From JAJXWB01 sp046349215 (GTDB lineage: Bacteria; Pseudomonadota; Alphaproteobacteria; Rhizobiales; Beijerinckiaceae), in contig JAXMCV010000001.1 in NCBI GenBank assembly GCA_046349215.1, forward strand, positions 992,001 to 1,056,000: a stretch of 64,000 nt of DNA, read 5' to 3'. The notes below the pieces were generated by a model that made no database searches, had not been told where the DNA came from, and saw only the letters and a program-made list of their open reading frames with translations. The position numbers and the translations under genes are program-made. Below, in pieces: positions 1 to 8,507 of the stretch (position 1 is its first letter; each line of letters starts with the position of its first letter).

Positions 1-226
1 GGCGCTCCAGGTAGCGCGCAACGCAAAGGTAGACGCCCAGAGCGACGGCGGCCATGCCTGCGGTCACGGCGGTCGCCAGCGCAGGCGACGAGGCGAGCTT
101 GGTGCGGAAACCATTGTTGAAGGCGATCAGAGCGAACACGATCCCGCCGACCAGCAGCAGGCGGGTGACCGGAAATTGCGCGATCCGCAGCCAAAGCGCC
201 GGTTTCGAACCAGAATCGTCATTCAT
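1..226 (-). CDS. N-terminal part of an inner-membrane protein (cut by window start)
   Basis: Reading leftwards from an ATG at 226, the frame stays open to the window edge and gives 75 residues starting MNDDSGSKPALWLRIAQFPV. Two hydrophobic stretches (about residues 22-38 and 50-68), separated by a short polar loop, look like the first two membrane helices of an inner-membrane protein. The opening 'WLRI..FPVTRLLLVGG' resembles N-termini of CPBP-family intramembrane proteases, but the catalytic EExxxR region would lie outside the window, so that identity is only a guess. The first helix has a good hydrophobic core and the frame has the expected GC-rich third positions. Confidence 0.6.
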   Translation of the reverse strand, partial: MNDDSGSKPALWLRIAQFPVTRLLLVGGIVFALIAFNNGFRTKLASSPALATAVTAGMAAVALGVYLCVARYLER

Positions 227-396
227 TTCGCAGCCCTCGACCTACGGTAACACGGCAAAGGCCAAGGTGGGCGTTGTCTGGCGAAACAGGCTCGTCGGCG
301 GTCCGGGATTGCGCTTTCGGTCGCCGCGCGTCGATTGCGTCGCCGTTCGTTGAACCGGAGCGCCGCAAAGCTTATCTATTGATCCGCGAGGCCACC

Positions 397-705
397 ATGC
401 AACCACATCGTCCCGAAGAGCCGCGCGTGGAGCTTCCACGCGGCGAGATCGAGATCATCCCGCCCGGCCAATCCGCGCGAGATCCCGACGCGCGCCAATT
501 CGGTTTCGAGACGGGAACCGGCGGCGGTTCGTTCGTGTTCAGCTCCCGGTCAGGTGGATTGCTGTCCACTGTTCTCGTGGTGCTCGGGGTGGCCGCGCTG
601 TTTGCGCTGCTGCTGGGAACCTTCGCCGTCGTGGCGACGATCGCATTGGCCCTGTTCGCGGCCTTCGCGCTTCGCAACACCATCCGGCGGTGGCTCGGGC
701 GCTGA
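397..705 (+). CDS. Small membrane protein of unknown function
   Basis: A 102-residue product starting MQPHRPEEPRVELPRGEIEI. The acidic and proline-rich first 45 residues are followed by a Gly/Ser stretch ('TGTGGGSFVFSSRSGG') and two closely spaced hydrophobic segments (about residues 57-90), ending in a basic 'RNTIRRWLGR'. This suggests a cytosolic N-terminus and one membrane hairpin. The ATG at 397 was chosen over upstream in-frame starts because the residues before it have no protein-like character. I do not recognise a named family. It lies head to head with the partial membrane protein to its left and 19 bp upstream of another small gene. Confidence 0.65.
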   Translation: MQPHRPEEPRVELPRGEIEIIPPGQSARDPDARQFGFETGTGGGSFVFSSRSGGLLSTVLVVLGVAALFALLLGTFAVVATIALALFAAFALRNTIRRWLGR

Positions 706-724
706 CAAAGGTCGGGAGCCTGTC

Positions 725-973
725 ATGAAACGTTATCTCGTCATTCCTGTGCTGCTGGCTCTCGCTGCGCCGACGCTCGTCGCAACCGAGGCCTTCGCCA
801 AGGGCTGCATCAAGGGCGCGATCGTCGGCGGCATCGCCGGCCATTTCGCCGGTCATCACGGTCTGGCGGGCGCGGCCGCCGGGTGCGTCATCGGCCGCCA
901 CAACGCCAACGAGAAGGCGCGCCGCCAGCGGGAAGAGCGGGAACAGCAGCAGGTTCCCTCGCAGCGCCTGTAG
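725..973 (+). CDS. Small secreted glycine-zipper-like protein
   Basis: An 82-residue product with a typical signal peptide (MKRYLVIPVLLALAAPTLVATEAFA, cleavage probably after AFA). The mature part contains small-residue repeats ('GAIVGGIAGHFAGHHGLAGAAAGCVIG') like those of glycine-zipper outer-membrane or periplasmic proteins, and it ends in a charged, Gln-rich tail. Two cysteines (KGCIKG and AGCVIG) flank the glycine-rich part. There is no lipobox, so a lipoprotein is unlikely. The function is unknown. The signal peptide and the zipper spacing make it a convincing real gene. Confidence 0.7.
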   Translation: MKRYLVIPVLLALAAPTLVATEAFAKGCIKGAIVGGIAGHFAGHHGLAGAAAGCVIGRHNANEKARRQREEREQQQVPSQRL

Positions 974-1597
974 TCAGGCGGCGACGCCCTCTTCAGTCAG
1001 CGCGCGCTTCACATTCGCCAGCGCGCTCATGCGGGCGCGATGATCCATGACGCGCGGCAGCTTCGAGAGATCGACGCCATCGCCATCGAGCCAGAGAGAA
1101 ACCGTGAACAGGTACGAATCGGCGATCGTATAGGCCTCTCCCATGACCCACGGCCCGCGCAGGAATTGCGTCTCGATCAGCGCGAAGGCGTCGCCGACGC
1201 TCCTGGGGATGTTGCGCCGCATGTCCTCGAAGGAGGATTCGTCGCTCGCCCAGCGATGGCCGCGCATGCGATGTGCGTGCGCGACATGCACGGTGGAGCA
1301 GAGATAGGAATTGAACGCCTGCACTTCCGCGAAGGCGAACGGATCGGACGGCGCGAGGTTCCTGTCGGGCGCTGATTGCGCGATGAAGGCGAGGATCGCC
1401 GGCGTTTCCGTCAGCCTGCCCTGCGGCGTCTCGAGCACCGGCACGCGACCCTTGGCGTTGATGGCGAGATAATCGGGCTGGCGCTGCTCGCCCTTGCCGA
1501 AATCGACGCGTTGCAATTCGTAGGGCGCGCCCGAATCCACGAGCGCGATATGGCTCGCCAGCGAACAGGCGCCGGGCGAGTAGTAGAGCTTGAACAT
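974..1597 (-). CDS. Glutathione S-transferase, beta-class-like
   Basis: The 207-residue product has the thioredoxin-fold N-terminal domain (residues 1-80) and the helical C-terminal domain of cytosolic GSTs. 'LYYSPGACSLASHIAL' carries the cysteine typical of bacterial beta-class enzymes. 'GRVPVLETPQGRLTETPAIL' contains the cis-Pro loop (VP) and the glutathione-binding acidic/Ser-Thr site. Expected role: conjugation or thiol-transfer reactions with glutathione in the cytosol. A strong GGAGGA lies 4-10 bases before the ATG at 1597. Its stop abuts the stop of the plus-strand gene on its left, so the two are convergent. The substrate cannot be read from the sequence. Confidence 0.9.
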   Translation of the reverse strand: MFKLYYSPGACSLASHIALVDSGAPYELQRVDFGKGEQRQPDYLAINAKGRVPVLETPQGRLTETPAILAFIAQSAPDRNLAPSDPFAFAEVQAFNSYLCSTVHVAHAHRMRGHRWASDESSFEDMRRNIPRSVGDAFALIETQFLRGPWVMGEAYTIADSYLFTVSLWLDGDGVDLSKLPRVMDHRARMSALANVKRALTEEGVAA

Positions 1598-1640
1598 GCG
1601 ATCCTCCGGTCCGCCAGTCTGGCCCCAGCGCCGGCTGCGA

Positions 1641-2423
1641 TCAACGCCCGTCGAGCACGAGGATCGTCGGCTTCGGCGGCAGGCTCGACCGGCCTATCTC
1701 GACGCTGTTCGAACCGGCGTTGGAAATTTCGAATTTTTCGCGCGCAAGATCCAGGAATCGCGCCAGCGTCGAAGGTCCGAAAATGTGCATGGGAATGGTG
1801 AGCGGCGCCCGCAGCGTCGCGATCGTTTCGAGCATGCCCTGGACGCCGAGCGTGTAGGAACCGTCGACCGGCGCGAGCACCACGTCGATATGGCCGATCT
1901 CCTTCACGTGGTCCGGGGTGAGACGGTGATGCAGGTGACCGAGATGGGCGATGCAGAGACCCGCCGCCTCGAAGATGAAGATCGAATTGCCGTCGTATTC
2001 TGTCGCCCCGCTCTCCCAGCTGCGGATGTTGGTCGGCACGTTGCGCACATGCAGGTCGCCTTCCGTCACATCCCAGCGCGGCCCGTCGCCCTCGACCCGC
2101 CAGCCGCGCAGGACGCGCTTGATCGCGGGATCGGGATGGCTCGAATAATGGGTGGAATGCGCCTTGTTCATGGTCGCGATGACCGGCGTCACCGGCATCC
2201 GCATGTAGTCGTTGTAGTCGGTGATGGCGGTTGTCCCCCCGGGCGTCTCGATCAGGAAGCTCGCATGGCCGATGAAGGTCAGGCGCACGCGGTCGCCGGC
2301 GAGCGCCGCCTTCAGGAACGGCGGCCGGCTCGCCACCATGTCGGGGCATTTCTCGACCTCGGCCGCCCGGGCGGACCCGAGGGCGGCGGCGGCGAAAACG
2401 AAAGCGCAGATCAGGGCGCGCAT
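1641..2423 (-). CDS. Secreted metallo-beta-lactamase-fold hydrolase
   Basis: A 260-residue product. The start at 2423 gives a clean signal peptide (MRALICAFVFAAAALGSARA) with cleavage before AEVEK; 26 further in-frame residues upstream look non-native. The opening strand 'VRLTFIGHASFLIETPGG' is the usual start of MBL-fold proteins of the UlaG/RomA-like group. Metal-ligand candidates include histidines in 'STHYSSHPDP' and 'IAHLGHLHHRLT', Asp in 'LAPVDGSYTLG' and His in 'IPMHIFG'. The canonical HxHxDH is replaced by a degenerate 'HYSSHPDP', so metal binding may differ from classic enzymes. It is expected to be periplasmic. The substrate is unknown. Confidence 0.8.
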   Translation of the reverse strand: MRALICAFVFAAAALGSARAAEVEKCPDMVASRPPFLKAALAGDRVRLTFIGHASFLIETPGGTTAITDYNDYMRMPVTPVIATMNKAHSTHYSSHPDPAIKRVLRGWRVEGDGPRWDVTEGDLHVRNVPTNIRSWESGATEYDGNSIFIFEAAGLCIAHLGHLHHRLTPDHVKEIGHIDVVLAPVDGSYTLGVQGMLETIATLRAPLTIPMHIFGPSTLARFLDLAREKFEISNAGSNSVEIGRSSLPPKPTILVLDGR

Positions 2424-2665
2424 GCTGCCTCCGGGCTTCCCCGCAGCCAGAATACAGGGATGCTCCGGCGCGAAAAGCCCGGCCCTTCCCGGATGGCGCA
2501 AACGTGATATAGCAGCGCCCCATGGTCGAATTTCGCATATCCAGGCGAATTATCCGCCCGGGCCGCGCTCGAGGCTGATCCTCGCGCGGCGCCGGGTCCC
2601 TGCCGTTTCGCCCGTCTTTCCATGCCGGCGGCGCGCCCGCGCCGCCCACGTCTCACGGTTCCGTC

Positions 2666-5600
2666 ATGAACGACCCGAAAAAGGCCGAAAAATCCGGCCC
2701 CGATTATTCCGCCAGTCTCTATCTGCCGCAGACGGAATTTCCGATGCGCGCCGGCCTGCCCAAGAAAGAGCCGGAGATTCTTGCGCGCTGGAACGAGATC
2801 GACCTCTACGCGCGGCTGCGCGAGGAAGGGAAGGGCCGCAAGAAATTCGTCCTGCACGACGGCCCGCCCTATGCGAACGGCAACATCCATATCGGCCACT
2901 CGCTGAACAAGATCCTCAAGGATCTCGTGACCCGTTCGCAGCAGATGCTCGGCAAGGATTCCAATTACGTGCCGGGCTGGGACTGCCACGGCCTGCCGAT
3001 CGAATGGAAGATCGAGGAAGAGAACTACCGCTCCAAGGGCAAGCAGAAGCCCGATCTCTCCGATCCCGCAGCGATGATCGCGTTTCGTCGGGAATGCCGC
3101 GCCTATGCCGACCATTGGGTCAACGTGCAGCGCGAGGAATTCAAGCGGCTCGGCGTCGTCGGCGACTGGGATCATCCCTACCTGACGATGACCTATCCGG
3201 CGGAAGCGCAGATCGCCCGCGAGATCATGAAATTCGCGGCCAATGGGCTGCTCTATCGCGGGTCGAAGCCGGTCATGTGGTCGGTCGTCGAAAAGACGGC
3301 GCTCGCCGAAGCCGAGATCGAGTACGAAGATTACACCAGCGAAACGGTGTGGGTGGCGTTTCCGGTGACGAGCATCGGCGGCTTTCCCGGCGAGGCCTCC
3401 ACGGAGGCGTTCGTCTCCGACGCCTCGGTCGTGATCTGGACGACGACGCCCTGGACGCTTCCCGGCAACCGCGCCATCGCCTTCAGCCCGAAGATCTCGT
3501 ACGGCCTCTACCGCGTCACCGCCGCGCCCGAAAACAACTGGGCCAAGGCCGGGCAGAGTTTCGTGCTCGCCGACAAGCTGGCCGAGGACGTGTTCAAGTC
3601 GGCCAAGGTCGAAGGCTGGGAGCGCGTCTCGAATGTCTCGCCCGACCTGCTTGCGCAGGTCGAATGCGCGCATCCGCTGGCCGCCCTCGGTTACGATTTC
3701 CGCGTGCCGCTGCTGGCCGGCGACCACGTCACCGACGATACCGGCACGGGCTTCGTGCATACGGCGCCCGGCCACGGTCGCGAGGACTTCGAATTGTGGA
3801 TGGCGTCCGGCCGCGTGCTCGCCGAACGCAAGATCGAGACGCGCATTCCCTATACGGTCGACGCCGACGGCTTCTACACCAAGGACGCGCCCGGCTTTCC
3901 GGGCAAGCGCGTGATCACCGACAAGGGCGACAAGGGCGACGCCAACCAGGCGGTCATCGACGCGCTGGTCGCCGCTGGCGCGCTGATCGCGCGCGGGCGC
4001 CTCAAGCACCAGTACCCGCATTCCTGGCGCTCGAAGAAGCCGGTCATCTTCCGCAACACGCCGCAATGGTTCGTGGCGATGGACAAGGCGTTCGATGTCG
4101 CAGGCGCAGAGCGCGCGTCGCTGCGCAATGTCGCGCTTGAAGAAATCACCAAGGTGCGGTGGGAGCCGGCGGCAGGCGAGAACCGCATCACCGGCATGAT
4201 CGCCGCCAAGCCCGACTGGGTGATGTCGCGCCAGCGCGCCTGGGGCGTGCCGATCGCCATCTTCGTGAAGAAGGGCGAACACGATCCGCTGGTCGACGAC
4301 CGCGTCAACAGGCGTATCGCCGACGCCTTCGAGGCGGAAGGCGCCGACGCCTGGTTCGCGGAAGGCGCCAAGGCGCGCTTCCTCGGCAACGATTACGACC
4401 CAGAGCAATACGACAAGATCGACGACGTGCTCGACGTCTGGTTCGATTCAGGCTCCACACACGCCTTCGTTCTGGAAGACCCGAAGCATTTCCCCGGCCT
4501 TGCCGGCATCAGGCGCATCCGCGACGGCGGCCAGGACGAAGTCATGTACCTGGAAGGCTCGGACCAGCACCGTGGCTGGTTCCATTCCTCGCTCCTGGAA
4601 AGCTGCGGCACGCGCGGCCGCGCGCCCTACGACGTCGTGCTGACGCACGGGTTCACGATGGACGAGCACGGCCGCAAGATGTCGAAGTCGCTCGGCAATG
4701 TCGTCGTGCCGCAGAAGGTGATCGCCGACGCAGGCGCCGATATCCTGCGCTTGTGGACGGCGAGCGTCGACTATTCCGACGACCAGCGGCTCGGTCCGGA
4801 AATCCTGAAGTTCACGACGGACAATTATCGCAAGCTGCGCAACACGATCCGCTGGATGCTGGGCACGCTCGCGCATTTCGACGATAAGGACCGCGTCGAT
4901 CCGGCGAGCGCGCCGGAACTCGAGCGCCTGATGCTGCATCGGCTCGCCGAAGTCGACGCGATCGTGCAGCAGGCCTATGCGGACTTCGACTACAAGAAGG
5001 TGGTCGCGACCGTAACGCCTTTCATGATGGGCGACCTGTCGGCCTTCTATTTCGACATCCGCAAGGACGCGCTCTATTGCGAGGCGCCGTCGAGCGCGCT
5101 GCGCCGCGCCGCGCTGACGACCGTCGATACGATCTGCGACGCCGTGCTGAAATGGCTGGCGCCGATCCTGGTCTTCACGACGGACGAGGCCTGGGCGATG
5201 TTCCGGCCGCAGGGCAAGCCCTCCATCCATCTCGAGGTCTTCCCGCAGGGCCTCGGCAAGTATCGCGACGACGCGCTGGCCGAGCGCTGGCGCAAGATCC
5301 GCCGCGTCCGTTCGGTCGTGACCGGCGCGCTGGAGATCGCCCGCGCCTCGAAGCAGATCGGTTCGTCGCTGGAGGCCGCGCCGGTCGTGTTCGTCTCCGA
5401 CGCCGAGCTGAGGGCGGCGCTGGACGGCGTCGATTTCGCGGAAATCTGCATCGTCTCCGCCGTCGACATCCGGTCGGGCGAGGGACCTGCGGAAGCCTTC
5501 CGGCTGCCCGACGTTCCCGGCGTCGCGGTGTCGGTCGAACTGGCTTCCGCCCGCGGCTGGACGAAATGCGCCCGCTCCTGGCGCTATTTCGAGCCGAAGA

Positions 5601-5683
5601 CGGCCGACCCGGCCTTCCCCGACGTGACGCCGCGCGACGCGGCCGCGCTGCGGGAACTGAAGGCGGCCGGCCGTTGGCAATGA
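2666..5683 (+). CDS. ileS: Isoleucyl-tRNA synthetase
   Basis: The 1005-residue product is a full-length class I tRNA synthetase that charges tRNA-Ile in the cytosol. It has the HIGH signature ('GNIHIGHSLNKILKD', about residue 75), the CP1 editing domain with 'WTTTPWTLPGNRA' and 'DDTGTGFVHTAPGHG', the KMSKS loop ('GRKMSKSLGNVV', about residue 673) and the anticodon-binding region. The C-terminal tail keeps only 'KCARSW' of the zinc-binding CxxC...CxxC seen in E. coli IleRS. The second Cys is Ser and the distal pair is absent. lspA overlaps its stop by four bases (ATGA), so the two are translationally coupled. Confidence 0.98.
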   Translation: MNDPKKAEKSGPDYSASLYLPQTEFPMRAGLPKKEPEILARWNEIDLYARLREEGKGRKKFVLHDGPPYANGNIHIGHSLNKILKDLVTRSQQMLGKDSNYVPGWDCHGLPIEWKIEEENYRSKGKQKPDLSDPAAMIAFRRECRAYADHWVNVQREEFKRLGVVGDWDHPYLTMTYPAEAQIAREIMKFAANGLLYRGSKPVMWSVVEKTALAEAEIEYEDYTSETVWVAFPVTSIGGFPGEASTEAFVSDASVVIWTTTPWTLPGNRAIAFSPKISYGLYRVTAAPENNWAKAGQSFVLADKLAEDVFKSAKVEGWERVSNVSPDLLAQVECAHPLAALGYDFRVPLLAGDHVTDDTGTGFVHTAPGHGREDFELWMASGRVLAERKIETRIPYTVDADGFYTKDAPGFPGKRVITDKGDKGDANQAVIDALVAAGALIARGRLKHQYPHSWRSKKPVIFRNTPQWFVAMDKAFDVAGAERASLRNVALEEITKVRWEPAAGENRITGMIAAKPDWVMSRQRAWGVPIAIFVKKGEHDPLVDDRVNRRIADAFEAEGADAWFAEGAKARFLGNDYDPEQYDKIDDVLDVWFDSGSTHAFVLEDPKHFPGLAGIRRIRDGGQDEVMYLEGSDQHRGWFHSSLLESCGTRGRAPYDVVLTHGFTMDEHGRKMSKSLGNVVVPQKVIADAGADILRLWTASVDYSDDQRLGPEILKFTTDNYRKLRNTIRWMLGTLAHFDDKDRVDPASAPELERLMLHRLAEVDAIVQQAYADFDYKKVVATVTPFMMGDLSAFYFDIRKDALYCEAPSSALRRAALTTVDTICDAVLKWLAPILVFTTDEAWAMFRPQGKPSIHLEVFPQGLGKYRDDALAERWRKIRRVRSVVTGALEIARASKQIGSSLEAAPVVFVSDAELRAALDGVDFAEICIVSAVDIRSGEGPAEAFRLPDVPGVAVSVELASARGWTKCARSWRYFEPKTADPAFPDVTPRDAAALRELKAAGRWQ

Positions 5684-6180
5684 GGGCGCAGGCCAGGCTT
5701 CTGGGCGCTGCGGCGGCGGGGCTGTGCTTCGCCGCCGACCAGATTTCGAAATTTTGGTTAATCGAGGTGTTCGGCATCGCCGGCCGCCAGCCGATCCGGC
5801 TGACGCCCTTCCTCGACGTGGTGATGGCCTGGAACCGCGGCGTCTCCTATTCGATGTTCTCGGCGGACGGGCCGCTCGGCCGCCTGGCGCTGCTGGGCCT
5901 GGCCGTCCTGGCCACGGGATTCCTCGGGATCTGGCTCTGGCGGACGACCGACCGGACGACGGCGATCGGCCTCGGCCTGATCATCGGCGGGGCGCTCGGC
6001 AACGCCCTCGACCGGTTCAGCTACGGCGCGGTGGCCGACTTCTTCTACTTCCACACCACGCTGCCTGTCGGCCCGCTGGCCAATTACGTCTTCAATATCG
6101 CAGATTGCGGCATCGTTGCCGGGGTGGCGCTGCTCCTGTATGAGTCCCTGCGCCCGCGGCCGGCTGTTGCCAAGGCCTGA
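5680..6180 (+). CDS. lspA: Lipoprotein signal peptidase (signal peptidase II)
   Basis: A 166-residue inner-membrane aspartyl protease that cleaves prolipoprotein signal peptides after lipidation. Four hydrophobic segments are visible. The two catalytic Asp lie in 'GGALGNALDRFSYGAVADF' and 'YVFNIADCGIVAG', the family's conserved motifs C and D. The early 'AADQISKFW' matches the conserved N-terminal DQxxK. The ATG at 5680 overlaps the ileS stop as ATGA. The ileS-lspA order is common in proteobacteria, and the start was chosen because it gives the canonical N-terminus. Confidence 0.97.
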   Translation: MRAQARLLGAAAAGLCFAADQISKFWLIEVFGIAGRQPIRLTPFLDVVMAWNRGVSYSMFSADGPLGRLALLGLAVLATGFLGIWLWRTTDRTTAIGLGLIIGGALGNALDRFSYGAVADFFYFHTTLPVGPLANYVFNIADCGIVAGVALLLYESLRPRPAVAKA

Positions 6181-6285
6181 TCGCGGCTGCCCGAAAATCG
6201 CCGCGAAGGCGATGCAAGTGAAGGCGAAATCGAGTTCCGGCGCGGCCTGCGAGTCGCCCGGCGGCGTGTAAACGGGGTTTTTCGC

Positions 6286-6984
6286 ATGAACCGCAGCGCA
6301 ATCCGGACGCGAACCTCCATGGGAGCGGCGCTGGGCGCCCTCGTCCTGACGAGCGTTCTGGGCGGCTCGACGCCCGCCCTCGCGTTCGACGACAAGCCCT
6401 CCACTTTCGATCCGCTCATCAACATCATCGGCCTCGGCAAGGACGAGGACGAAAAGCCCGCGATCGACTTCCGCGAGCGTCCCGCCCTGGTCGTGCCGAA
6501 GAGCACCGAGCTTCCCGCCCCTCAGGCCGGCGGCGCCCAGCGCGCCGCCAACTGGCCGGTCGACCACGATGTCGCCCGTCAGCGCGCCGCCAAGGCCGCG
6601 GCGCGCGCACCGCGCGTCATCAGCCTGAACGAACGCACCTCCATGACCCCGGCTGAACTGCAGAAGGGCCGCATCGACCAGAAGCAGGATTCGCAGGAAA
6701 TCTGCGAGGAGCGCATCTCTGGGACGCCGGATTGCAGCGCGATCACGCCGGCCGCGAAGCTGAAGCAGGTCTTTTCGCTGGGCAGCGGCGACGAACCCAA
6801 GAACAGGGACGTCTCGACGCCCGGTTACGAGCCGGATCGCGAGTATCTGACCGAGCCGCCGAAGGGCTATCGCAAGGCGACGACCCAGGTCGAGGTCAAG
6901 CAGCGCGCCCCCAATCGTCCGTACGAGGCGCCGAGCGCCAGCGAGTATTCGCGCGGCGTCGATCCCAACAGGCCGCGCGAATAG
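6286..6984 (+). CDS. Secreted protein of unknown function downstream of lspA
   Basis: A 232-residue product with a long signal peptide ending 'GGSTPALA' before FDDKPSTFDPL. The mature protein is hydrophilic, with two cysteines in 'EICEERISGTPDCSAITP' that could form one disulfide. It contains no recognised catalytic motif and ends 'SRGVDPNRPRE'. It sits between lspA and the M16 pair, reading the same way, a position in which I recall uncharacterised proteins in other rhizobial genomes. A periplasmic or envelope role is inferred from the leader only. Confidence 0.8.
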   Translation: MNRSAIRTRTSMGAALGALVLTSVLGGSTPALAFDDKPSTFDPLINIIGLGKDEDEKPAIDFRERPALVVPKSTELPAPQAGGAQRAANWPVDHDVARQRAAKAAARAPRVISLNERTSMTPAELQKGRIDQKQDSQEICEERISGTPDCSAITPAAKLKQVFSLGSGDEPKNRDVSTPGYEPDREYLTEPPKGYRKATTQVEVKQRAPNRPYEAPSASEYSRGVDPNRPRE

Positions 6985-7178
6985 CAGCGCGTCGGGCCTC
7001 GGCCGCGCTGTTGTGAGGCGCGGCCGATCCACTATATTGGCCTGACGGACGCACGCGCGACGCGGCGCGGCCGGGCGCTTTTCCTTGAGCCTTCTTGCTC
7101 GCGCGGGACACGGCGCGCCGTTTCGGCCGACGGGATGCTTGCTCGTGGGCCACTCGGACCCGTCGCGCGAGGAGTCCC

Positions 7179-8507
7179 ATGAACGTCCATTCCCCCGCCG
7201 AACATTCCGGGTCCGCCGGCCAGCCGACACCGCCGGCCGGCCCGCACATCGCCCATTCGCGGCTCGACAACGGAATGGAAGTGGTTGTCATCCCCGACCG
7301 GCGCGCGCCGGTCGCCACCCACATGGTCTGGTATCGCAACGGCTCGGCCGACGATCCGCCGCTGAAGTCCGGCATCGCCCACTTCCTCGAACACCTGATG
7401 TTCAAGGGCACCAAGGCCCACCCGCAAGGCGAGTTCTCGCAACTCGTCGCCGACCTCGGCGGCCAGGAAAACGCCTTCACGAGCCACGACTACACGGCCT
7501 ATTTCCAGCGCGTGCCACGCGAGCATCTCGCCACGATGATGCAATACGAGGCCGACCGCATGACCAATCTCGTCCTCTCCGACGAGGTGGTCGCACCGGA
7601 GCGCGACGTGGTTCTGGAGGAGCGCCGCATGCGCACCGACAGCGATCCCGCGGCCGAACTCAGCGAAGCGGTGCAGGCCGCGCTGTTCAATCATCATCCC
7701 TACGGCACGCCGGTGATCGGCTGGGGCCACGAGATCGAGACGCTGAACCGCGAGGACGCGCTCGCCTATTACGAGCGCTTCTACACGCCCGAGAACGCCA
7801 TACTCGTGGTGGCGGGCGACGTCGAACCCCACGAGGTCGAGCGGCTCGCCCGCGACATCTACGGCCGCATTCCGGCGCGCGGCGCGCCGCCCGTGCGCCG
7901 GCGGCCGCAGGAGCCGCCGTCGCGCGCGCATCGCCTGGTCACGCTCGCCGACGAAAAGGTCGAGCAGGCGACAATCGAACGCGTCTATCTCGTTCCCTCC
8001 GCGCGCACGGCGGAGCCGGGCGAATCCGAAGCGCTCGAAGTGATGACGCATCTGATCGGCGGCGGGCAGACGAGCGCGATGTATCGCGAACTCGTGCTGG
8101 AGCGGAAGATCGCGGTCGCGGCCGGCGCCTATTACATGGGTTCGTCGCTCGATGCGACGCGGCTCTGGGTCTATGCGGTCCCGGCGCCGGACGTGACGCT
8201 GCCCGACCTCGACGCTGCGATGGACGAGACGATCGCGAAATTCATCGGCAGCGATATTTCGGCCAAGGATTTCCAGCGCGCCAAGACCCGCCTCGTCGCA
8301 GACGCTGTCTATGCGCAGGACAGCCAGGTGGCGCTCGCCCGCTGGTACGGCGCGGCGCTGGCGACAGGCGAAACGATCGACGAAGTTTCGGGCTGGGCGT
8401 CGCGTATCGAGGCCGTGACCGTGGACGACGTCCGCGCGGCCGCGCGAAAGTGGCTCGACAAGAAGCGCGCCGTCACCGGCTTTCTCGAGTGCGGAGAAGC
8501 AGCGTGA
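7179..8507 (+). CDS. M16 family zinc metallopeptidase, catalytic member of a pair
   Basis: A 442-residue product. The inverted zinc motif HxxEH is intact as 'HFLEH' (about residue 69), followed by the distal Glu in 'VVLEERRMRTDSDP'. The C-terminal half ('MTHLIGGGQTSAMYRELVLERK') is the second M16 domain. GGAG at 7171 precedes the ATG at 7179, which is preferred over an upstream in-frame ATG at 7095. No signal peptide is obvious with this start. The next gene is an M16 protein without the zinc motif and overlaps by GTGA, so the two probably form a heterodimer like the processing-peptidase beta/alpha pair. Likely role: degradation of small peptides. Confidence 0.93.
   Translation: MNVHSPAEHSGSAGQPTPPAGPHIAHSRLDNGMEVVVIPDRRAPVATHMVWYRNGSADDPPLKSGIAHFLEHLMFKGTKAHPQGEFSQLVADLGGQENAFTSHDYTAYFQRVPREHLATMMQYEADRMTNLVLSDEVVAPERDVVLEERRMRTDSDPAAELSEAVQAALFNHHPYGTPVIGWGHEIETLNREDALAYYERFYTPENAILVVAGDVEPHEVERLARDIYGRIPARGAPPVRRRPQEPPSRAHRLVTLADEKVEQATIERVYLVPSARTAEPGESEALEVMTHLIGGGQTSAMYRELVLERKIAVAAGAYYMGSSLDATRLWVYAVPAPDVTLPDLDAAMDETIAKFIGSDISAKDFQRAKTRLVADAVYAQDSQVALARWYGAALATGETIDEVSGWASRIEAVTVDDVRAAARKWLDKKRAVTGFLECGEAA

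Noticed and set aside
1641..2501. Longer start of the MBL-fold protein at 2501
   Set aside because: The 26 extra residues would hide the clear signal peptide that starts at 2423.
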